Source: Pseudomonadota bacterium
GTDB taxonomy: Bacteria > Pseudomonadota > Gammaproteobacteria > Steroidobacterales > Steroidobacteraceae
NCBI GenBank assembly: GCA_021845825.1
Contig: JAJZVF010000002.1
Span: 1 to 47,275 of the forward strand
Reading direction: 5' to 3'
DNA: 47,275 nt
The position numbers were made by a program, and so were the translations under genes. Below, in pieces: positions 41,229-47,275 of the stretch. Each line of letters opens with the position of its first letter. Within the stretch, counting starts at the first letter, position 1. The notes under the pieces are model-generated. The model was not told where the DNA came from, did not search any database, and saw only the letters and a program-made list of their open reading frames with translations.

Positions 41229-42131
41229 CTACAGAGCGATCTGCCTAAGACCCGCCGAATCTCGGGCACCGCGGAACATCCCCCGGGTGGTGAAGTCCAT
41301 CGCGATCCGGCCGGCACCGTCGACGGCAATCAGCCCTCCGCGGCCGCCGAGCTCGCTCAAGCGGGCGAGCGTCTCACGCATCGCCTCCTGGAGCGCGAGA
41401 CCGCGATATTCGACGCCCGCGCACAGATGGTGGGCGGCCACGATACGCATGAAATACTCGCCGTGCCCGGTGGCAGACACCGCACAGACACCATTTCTGG
41501 CATAAGTGCCCGCCCCGATGATGGGCGAGTCTCCCACCCGCCCGGTGCGTTTATTGACCACCCCGCCTGTGGAGGTGGCGGCGGCGAGATTGCCGGCCGC
41601 ATCCCGTGCGACCGCGCCCACCGTGCCCTGGGGCGAATGCTCGAGCTCCGGAGCCGCACGGCCGCTGTGCAGAGCATCGAGCTCCTCCCAGCGCTCCGGC
41701 GTGCGAAAGTAGGTATTGGGAACGAGGGCGAGCCCCTCTTCCAGCGCAAATTCCTCTGCACCGGCGCCGACCAAGAGCACGTGGTGGGATTTCTCCATAA
41801 TGCGGCGTGCAAGCTCGATGGGACTCTTCACGTGCCGCACTGCAGCCACCGCCCCGGCGCGCTGATCCCGGCCGTCCATGACGGCCGCATCGAGCTCCAC
41901 CGCACCCTCGCGCGTGAGGGCGGCGCCACGGGCCGCATTGAAGAGGGGGTTGTCTTCCAGGACACCGACAGCGGCCGTCACCGCATCGACGCTGTTGCCG
42001 CCGCGCTCGAGCACTTCGTACCCGCAGTCGAGGGCGCAGGCGAGACCGTCATGATAAAGGGCTTCCCGCGCTCTCGAGCGCATCTGCCTCGGCAGGTCTC
42101 CGGCACCGCCGTGAATCGCAATGGCATGCAT
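41229..42131 (-). CDS. iaaA: Isoaspartyl peptidase / type III L-asparaginase
   Basis: An Ntn-hydrolase that cleaves itself to expose a catalytic threonine and hydrolyses beta-aspartyl dipeptides and asparagine. The start MHAIAIHGGAGDLPR is typical, as is NSVDAVTAAVGVLEDNPLFNAARGAALTREG. The autocleavage site is HSPQ-GTVGAVARDAAGNLAAATSTGG, with the nucleophile Thr after Gly. GDSPIIGAGTYARNGVCAVSATGHGE and the final strands with DFTTRGMFRG complete the fold. Length 300 aa is normal. It is divergent from pyruvate carboxylase (76-bp gap), and no operon partner is seen. Confidence 0.93.
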   Translation of the reverse strand: MHAIAIHGGAGDLPRQMRSRAREALYHDGLACALDCGYEVLERGGNSVDAVTAAVGVLEDNPLFNAARGAALTREGAVELDAAVMDGRDQRAGAVAAVRHVKSPIELARRIMEKSHHVLLVGAGAEEFALEEGLALVPNTYFRTPERWEELDALHSGRAAPELEHSPQGTVGAVARDAAGNLAAATSTGGVVNKRTGRVGDSPIIGAGTYARNGVCAVSATGHGEYFMRIVAAHHLCAGVEYRGLALQEAMRETLARLSELGGRGGLIAVDGAGRIAMDFTTRGMFRGARDSAGLRQIAL

Positions 42132-42207
42132 AATCAGCCTCGAAATGCTGCGCGCGAATCAACCGCGCTCGCTATGATCGGTCGGCATCTTAACGGTAGA
42201 CGAGCCC

Positions 42208-45200
42208 ATGTCGCAGAGGATTCGAAGCATTCTGGTCGCCAATCGGGGCGAAATCGCCATCCGTGTGATGCGGGCCGCGAGCGAGCTCGGGCTGCGCACC
42301 GTAGCCGTGTACTCGCAGGAAGACCGCTTCTCGCTGCACCGCACGAAGGCGGACGAGGCCTACCTTGTCGGGCAGGGCAAGGGACCGATCGAGGCATACC
42401 TCGACATCGAGGACATTCTGCGCATCGCCCGGGAGACCCGGGCGGATGCAATTCATCCCGGATATGGCTTCCTCTCGGAGAATCCGCTGCTCGCGGAAGG
42501 CTGCGCACGGGCGGGCATACGCTTCATCGGCCCCGAGCCCGAGACCATGCGCGTCCTCGGCAACAAGCTGAGCGCGCGCGATCTTGCCACCCGGGCAGGC
42601 GTGCCCGTGATGCCCGCCACGGCGCCGCTGCCGGAAAGTCTCGAGGGATGCCGGCATTTGGCGCACGGCATCGGCTATCCGCTGATGCTGAAGGCCAGCT
42701 GGGGCGGCGGCGGGCGCGGCATGCGCGTGGTAGAACGCGATGAGCAGCTCGAGCAGCTGCTGCCGGTGGCGCGCCGGGAGGCGAAGGCAGCGTTCGGCAG
42801 CGACGAGGTCTACCTGGAGAAGCTGGTGCGCCGCGCGCGGCACGTGGAGGTTCAGATCCTCGGCGACGCGCACGGCGGCCTCGTACACCTCTACGAGCGG
42901 GACTGCACCGTGCAGCGGCGCAACCAGAAAGTCATCGAGCGTGCCCCGGCGATCTTCCTCACCGGCGCCCAGCGCGCCGAGATCTGCCAGGCGGCGCTCG
43001 CGATCGGGCGCGCCGCCCGCTACCGCAGCGCCGGCACGGTGGAGTTCCTGCAGGACGCCGACAGCGGCAAGTTCTACTTCATCGAGGTCAATCCGCGCAT
43101 CCAGGTGGAGCACACCGTCACCGAGTGCGCCACCGGCATAGATCTAGTCAAGGCGCAGATCCGGATAGCGGACGGCGCACGCCTCGGCACGGCGGAAAGC
43201 GGCGTGCCGCCGCAGGAAGACATCCGCATCCACGCGCACGCGCTGCAGTGCCGGGTCACCACCGAGGACCCTGAAAACAATTTCATTCCCGACTACGGCA
43301 AGATCAGCGCCTACCGCAGCCCGGCCGGGTTCGGTATCCGCCTCGATGCCGGCACCGCGTACACCGGCGCCATCATCACGCGCTCCTACGATTCTCTGCT
43401 GGTCAAGGTGACCTCCTGGGCGTCCACGCCCGAGGAAGCGATTGCGCGCATGCACCGCGCACTGTGGGAATTCCGCATCCGCGGCGTCGTCACCAACCTG
43501 CGGTTCCTCGACCAGGTCATCACGCACCCGCGCTTCGCCCGCGGCGAGTACACGACCAAATTCATCGACGAGACGCCCGAGCTGTTTCGCTGGCAGCGCA
43601 AGCGCGACAGGGCGACCCGCATCCTCACCTACATCGCCGACACCATCGTCAACGGTCACCCGGAAGCACGCACTCGCCCACGCCCGCAGCGCCTCGAGAG
43701 CGCGAAGCTGCCGCCGGTGGTTCTGGGCGATCCGCCGGCCGGTGCCCGCCAGAGGCTCCAGACGCTGGGGCCGGCACGCTTCGCGCAGTGGATGCTGCAA
43801 CAGGAACGGGTGCTGCTCACCGACACCACAATGCGCGATGCGCACCAGTCGCTGCTCGCCACACGCATGCGCACGATCGACATGGCGGCCATCGCTCCGT
43901 ACTACGCCTGCCTCGTGCCCGAACTGTTCTCCGTGGAATGCTGGGGCGGAGCGACCTTCGATGTCGCCATGCGCTTTCTGCACGAAGACCCATGGCAGCG
44001 GCTGGCGACCCTGCGCGAGCGCATGCCCAATCTGCTGCTGCAGATGCTGCTGCGCTCGGCCAACGCCGTCGGGTACACCAACTACCCGGACGACGTGGTG
44101 CGTTTTTTCATCAAGCGCGCCGCCGCGGGCGGCATCGACCTGTTCCGGATATTCGACTCGCTCAACTGGGTCGAGAACATGCGGGTGGCCATTGATACGG
44201 TGCTCGAATCCGGCAAGCTTTGCGAGGCGGCAATCTGCTACACGGGCAACCTGAGCGATCCGCGTGAGAAGAAATACACTCTGGACTACTACCTGAGGCT
44301 CGCCCGTGAGCTGAAGGCCGCCGGGACGCACGTACTAGGCATCAAGGACATGGCGGGACTGTGCCGCCCGCGCGCCGCCTACAGCCTGGTCAAGGCGCTG
44401 AAGGAGGAGATCGGCCTGCCGGTGCACTTCCACACTCACGATACCAGCGGCATCGCCGCGGCGAGCGTGCTGGCCGCCGTCGACGCCGGCGTAGATGCCG
44501 TCGATGGGGCGATCGACGCGATGAGCGGGCTTACCTCGCAACCGAATCTCGGCTCGATCGTCGAGGCGCTGCGCTTCGGGCCGCGCGCCCCAGGTGTAGA
44601 TCCCGCGAAGCTGCGCATGCTCTCTTCCTATTGGGAGCAGGTGCGCCGGCTCTACGCCGCTTTCGAAAGCGACATCCGCTCGGGCGCCTCGGAGGTCTAC
44701 GTACACGGCATGCCCGGCGGCCAGTACACCAACCTGCGCGAGCAGGCCCGCGCCCTCGGCATCGACAACGCACACTGGCCGCAGGTTGCCCAGGCGTACG
44801 CCGACGTCAATTCGATCTTCGGCGACATCGTCAAGGTCACGCCCACATCCAAGGTGGTCGGCGACATGGCGCTGCTCATGGTGACGAGCGGCCTCACGCC
44901 GCAGCAGGTGCTCGACCCGCAGGTCGATGTGCCCTTCCCGGAGTCGGTGGTGCAGCTGTTCCACGGCGATCTTGGCCAGCCCGAGGGCGGCTTCCCGCAG
45001 GCGCTGCAGCGCAAGGTGCTCAAGGGCGCGGCGCCGCTTGCCGCCCGTCCCGGAGCCTTGCTTCCGCCGGTGGATCTCGAGGCGCAGCGCCGCAAGATCC
45101 AGCCGCTGGTGCCGCGGCCGGTCACCGATGACGACCTCGCTTCGTACCTCATGTACCCGCGAGTCTGGCAGGAATATGCCGCGGTGCGCACCCAGTACGG

Positions 45201-45654
45201 CGACGTGGGCATTCTGCCGACCCCGGTGTTTTTCTACGGCATGGAGCCGGGACAGGAGATCTGCCTCGACCTGGAGAAGGGCAAGACGCTGTTCGTGCGT
45301 TACGTCGCCTGCAGCGAGATACACGAAGACGGCACCCGCACGGTGTTCCTGGAGCTGAACGGACATCCTCGCTCGCTGCGGGTGCCCGACCGCAGCCAAG
45401 TCGCCCGGCGACCTCCCCAGCGCAAGGCCGAAGTCGGCAACCCGCGGGAGGTGGGTGCGCCGATGCCAGGCACCGTCACGACCATCGCGGTGAGTGTCGG
45501 GCGCAAGGTCAGCCGCGGCGACGTGCTGGCGACGCTGGAGGCGATGAAGATGGAAACCCAGGTGCGCGCCGAGACAGACGGCGAAATCGCCGAGGTCCTG
45601 GTCGCCCCGGGGCAGCAGGTCGATCCAAAGGATCTGTTGGTCGTGTTGCGGTGA
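42208..45654 (+). CDS. pyc: Pyruvate carboxylase, single-chain
   Basis: Pyruvate carboxylase makes oxaloacetate from pyruvate, bicarbonate and ATP with bound biotin, replenishing the TCA cycle. All domains are on one 1148-residue chain. The biotin carboxylase domain (about 1-450) includes SILVANRGEIAIRVMRAASELG, KASWGGGGRGMRVV and NPRIQVEHTVTE. The carboxyltransferase domain (about 530-1000) includes LLTDTTMRDAHQSLLATRMR, DIFRIFDSLN-type sequence and HFHTHDTSGIAAAS. The biotin-carrier domain at the end has the biotinylated lysine in LEAMKMETQV. This alpha4 form differs from the two-subunit enzyme of pseudomonads. No ligase or regulator adjoins it. Its 3' end is overlapped for 146 bp by the opposing glycoamylase ORF. 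Confidence 0.98.
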   Translation: MSQRIRSILVANRGEIAIRVMRAASELGLRTVAVYSQEDRFSLHRTKADEAYLVGQGKGPIEAYLDIEDILRIARETRADAIHPGYGFLSENPLLAEGCARAGIRFIGPEPETMRVLGNKLSARDLATRAGVPVMPATAPLPESLEGCRHLAHGIGYPLMLKASWGGGGRGMRVVERDEQLEQLLPVARREAKAAFGSDEVYLEKLVRRARHVEVQILGDAHGGLVHLYERDCTVQRRNQKVIERAPAIFLTGAQRAEICQAALAIGRAARYRSAGTVEFLQDADSGKFYFIEVNPRIQVEHTVTECATGIDLVKAQIRIADGARLGTAESGVPPQEDIRIHAHALQCRVTTEDPENNFIPDYGKISAYRSPAGFGIRLDAGTAYTGAIITRSYDSLLVKVTSWASTPEEAIARMHRALWEFRIRGVVTNLRFLDQVITHPRFARGEYTTKFIDETPELFRWQRKRDRATRILTYIADTIVNGHPEARTRPRPQRLESAKLPPVVLGDPPAGARQRLQTLGPARFAQWMLQQERVLLTDTTMRDAHQSLLATRMRTIDMAAIAPYYACLVPELFSVECWGGATFDVAMRFLHEDPWQRLATLRERMPNLLLQMLLRSANAVGYTNYPDDVVRFFIKRAAAGGIDLFRIFDSLNWVENMRVAIDTVLESGKLCEAAICYTGNLSDPREKKYTLDYYLRLARELKAAGTHVLGIKDMAGLCRPRAAYSLVKALKEEIGLPVHFHTHDTSGIAAASVLAAVDAGVDAVDGAIDAMSGLTSQPNLGSIVEALRFGPRAPGVDPAKLRMLSSYWEQVRRLYAAFESDIRSGASEVYVHGMPGGQYTNLREQARALGIDNAHWPQVAQAYADVNSIFGDIVKVTPTSKVVGDMALLMVTSGLTPQQVLDPQVDVPFPESVVQLFHGDLGQPEGGFPQALQRKVLKGAAPLAARPGALLPPVDLEAQRRKIQPLVPRPVTDDDLASYLMYPRVWQEYAAVRTQYGDVGILPTPVFFYGMEPGQEICLDLEKGKTLFVRYVACSEIHEDGTRTVFLELNGHPRSLRVPDRSQVARRPPQRKAEVGNPREVGAPMPGTVTTIAVSVGRKVSRGDVLATLEAMKMETQVRAETDGEIAEVLVAPGQQVDPKDLLVVLR

Positions 45655-47275
45655 ATCCATGCGCCGCGCCGGTGTGCTGCCGGGTGCGGCCGCGCGCTGG
45701 AGTGGTGGCGTTCATCATCGGCGGCTCGGCCGCCTGTGGGCGTGCCCGGTGCCGACGCGCGGTAGCCGACATGGCCGCGCTGAACCAGCCGCCCGTGAAT
45801 TGAGCCCGGCGCAATCCGGCGCGTACATACGGATTGCGGCGCATGATCCGCCAGATCAGGCCGGTGCGCTGGTTCTCGATCATGGCGATGATCGGCCCCT
45901 GGTCGATGCCGAGGAATTTGTTATCGACCCAACCCCGGCCGGGAATGACGAAACCGTGACGGGCCAGTCGGGCATGGGTGAAGCTCGGATTGAAGGAGTC
46001 GAGGAAGCCGTAGCGGGTGTAGATGATGTCGCCGTACTTGCGCAGGAGCGCCTGGGTCGCCTGTGTCACGATCTTCGGGTCGAACGGCAGAGAGCCGAGC
46101 ACTGCGGTCGGCGCAAGGGTGCCGTCGTCGTCGGCCGGGTTGGTAATGCCGCGCGCGAAATACCCGTGGAACTGCCGCATCCGGCCATGGTAGGGGGCGC
46201 GGACATTCCCCGGCCCGTTGCAGGCCGTGAGTCCCCATATGTCAGGACCGTATCCCGCCCAGCCGTCAGGGTCGACGATGGCATACTGGCGTTGCGCGAG
46301 CGTCGCTCTGCGGCTGTTCTCGAAGTAGTCCTCTCCGTGGGCCCGCATGAATGGATCGGCGATGCCGCGCAGATCGATCCACACAGCGGTGTATTGCGGG
46401 CCGAACTGCGGACCGAAGGCAAGCAGCGTCTGGCCGTCGAGCTCCCGCCAGTCGTGCTCGTCCGTGGCGGTCCAGGCGCTCCACGCGTTGCTGCGCAAGG
46501 GGTACGTGGGCGAGCCCAGGCCGAGGATGTAAAGGATCGAAGCTTCGTTGTAGCCGGACCAGCGCGCCTGGGAGAAGCCATGATCGGGATACCACGCCAT
46601 GCTGACCCGCGGATCGGTGCCGGGTGCGGCCCATCCCCAATTGACGCGCAGATACAGCCGCTTGGCGAGGCGACGCACGCTCCGCTCCGTCGCGGTGGGA
46701 TGGTCGAAATAACTCTCCGCGGTGAGCACTCCCGCCATGAGCAGGGCGGTATCGATGGTGGAGAGCTCGCTGTTGCGATACCGAAGACCGCTGCGCATGC
46801 CGATGAAGTGGTAGAAGAATCCGTGGTAGCCGGCGTAGCCCTCGCGTCCTTTCCCTTGCGGGCGGCTGAGCAGAAAGGCAAGGATCTTGCGCACGCGTGC
46901 GGCAGCGGCGTGCCGGGTGACGTATCCCCGGTCGGCGCCGATCACGTATGCCGTCAGTTCAAAACCGACGGCCGCGATGCTCGAGGGGTCGCGAGACGGC
47001 CAATGATCCGGAGCGAGCCCGGTCACCGGGTCGGCCGTATCCCAGAAGTAATCGAATGTGCGCCGCTCGATGTCGCGATACATGCGCCGAGGATCGTTCG
47101 CCAGAGCCCGTACGCAAGCCTTGGAAATCAGCGCCACCGGGGTTGGCGGCCACGGTTTCCAGGACGTTGCCTTTGCACACGCAATCGTGACAATCGCGCC
47201 GGGCAAGGCGGCGCTCTCCATTGCCATTCGGGTGACCGGATCCGGAGTATCGTTTTTATCCCAGAACTCATCGGA
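45509..47275 (-). CDS. Glycoamylase-family protein (PF10091-like), 5' end outside window
   Basis: A member of the (alpha/alpha)6-barrel glycoamylase family, also found as a domain of cyclic beta-glucan synthases; it probably acts on glucans in the periplasm or outside the cell. The core begins MYRDIERRTFDYFWDTADPVTGLAPDHWP and continues with SSIAAVGFELTAYVIGADRGY, FFYHFIGMRSGLRYRNSELSTIDTALLMAG, WSGYNEASILYILGLGSP, WGLTACNGP and GFLDSFNPSF. The end of the domain is WVDNKFLGIDQGPIIAMIENQRTG. The frame stays open to the window edge, so the true start and any signal peptide lie beyond it. About 70 arginine/proline-rich residues follow the domain, 49 of them read antisense to pyc, suggesting loss of the original stop. 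Substrate unknown. Confidence 0.85.
   Translation of the reverse strand, partial: SDEFWDKNDTPDPVTRMAMESAALPGAIVTIACAKATSWKPWPPTPVALISKACVRALANDPRRMYRDIERRTFDYFWDTADPVTGLAPDHWPSRDPSSIAAVGFELTAYVIGADRGYVTRHAAAARVRKILAFLLSRPQGKGREGYAGYHGFFYHFIGMRSGLRYRNSELSTIDTALLMAGVLTAESYFDHPTATERSVRRLAKRLYLRVNWGWAAPGTDPRVSMAWYPDHGFSQARWSGYNEASILYILGLGSPTYPLRSNAWSAWTATDEHDWRELDGQTLLAFGPQFGPQYTAVWIDLRGIADPFMRAHGEDYFENSRRATLAQRQYAIVDPDGWAGYGPDIWGLTACNGPGNVRAPYHGRMRQFHGYFARGITNPADDDGTLAPTAVLGSLPFDPKIVTQATQALLRKYGDIIYTRYGFLDSFNPSFTHARLARHGFVIPGRGWVDNKFLGIDQGPIIAMIENQRTGLIWRIMRRNPYVRAGLRRAQFTGGWFSAAMSATARRHRARPQAAEPPMMNATTPARGRTRQHTGAAHGFTATRPTDPLDRPAAPGRPGPRRFRRLSRRAPGFPSSSPPASPARRRG

Noticed and set aside
43144-45660. 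Two long minus-strand ORFs (395 and 441 aa) antisense to pyc
   Set aside because: Shadows of pyruvate carboxylase, whose domains are complete on the plus strand.
1-47275. CRISPR arrays, insertion sequences, prophage
   Set aside because: No regularly spaced repeats, transposase or phage proteins were seen; XerC at 15.7 kb is the housekeeping recombinase in its conserved neighbourhood.

Overview
The window looks like chromosome from a high-GC gammaproteobacterium, probably near the Xanthomonadales/Nevskiales/Steroidobacter side of the class. This rests on gene order (ubiK-comM beside amtB, polA-sRNA-engB, dapF-DUF484-xerC-hslVU, algZR, tamA-tamB) and on an arginine cluster with an acylornithine transcarbamylase like those of Xanthomonas and Bacteroides. 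Nothing points to a plasmid, phage, insertion sequence or CRISPR array. The many long antisense ORFs in the track are GC-driven shadows.

Layout. 1-0.95 kb: a doubtful small ORF and tRNA-Arg(CCG) with its terminator. 0.95-7.2 kb: cytochrome c5-like protein, comM, ubiK, amtB behind an NtrC/sigma54 control region, a DUF4124 protein, a 3-hydroxyisobutyrate-dehydrogenase-family oxidoreductase and maiA. 7.3-13.6 kb: thioesterase, lptM, polA, an unannotated small RNA gene with a sigmaE/AlgU-type promoter in the position of Spot 42/ErsA, engB, and two tandem DsbA-like thiol oxidoreductases. 13.7-20.2 kb, minus strand: a seven-gene block algZ-algR-dapF-DUF484-xerC-hslV-hslU. 20.4-23.7 kb: mmsA with a divergent LysR regulator, then an AbiEii-like nucleotidyltransferase overlapping a small ORF. 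23.9-32.1 kb, minus strand: argR-argG-(P-loop protein)-argC-argD-argF'-argB-argH, most genes overlapping by ATGA or separated by a few bases, behind one strong promoter. 32.2-37.9 kb: tamA-tamB. 38.1-41.2 kb: an orphan FlhC-like regulator upstream of nudC and an NRDE-family gene, with an unknown gene divergent from it. 41.2-47.3 kb: an isoaspartyl peptidase, a single-chain pyruvate carboxylase and a partial PF10091-type glycoamylase running off the right edge.

Most notable points. (1) The transcarbamylase of the arginine operon belongs to the acetyl/succinylornithine family, and carries Ala at the single position known to choose acetyl- (Glu) or succinyl-ornithine (Pro). This predicts a succinylated arginine pathway, otherwise known from Bacteroidetes. 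(2) The operon encodes neither an N-acylglutamate synthase nor a deacylase, but contains a translationally coupled P-loop protein of unknown function that may fill a missing step. (3) The polA-engB gap encodes a complete-looking sRNA: sigmaE-type promoter, C-rich loop and intrinsic terminator. (4) amtB has a textbook NtrC dyad and sigma54 promoter but no adjacent glnK. (5) A FlhC-like zinc protein sits far from any visible flagellar gene. All functional calls were made by reading motifs; no database search was run.
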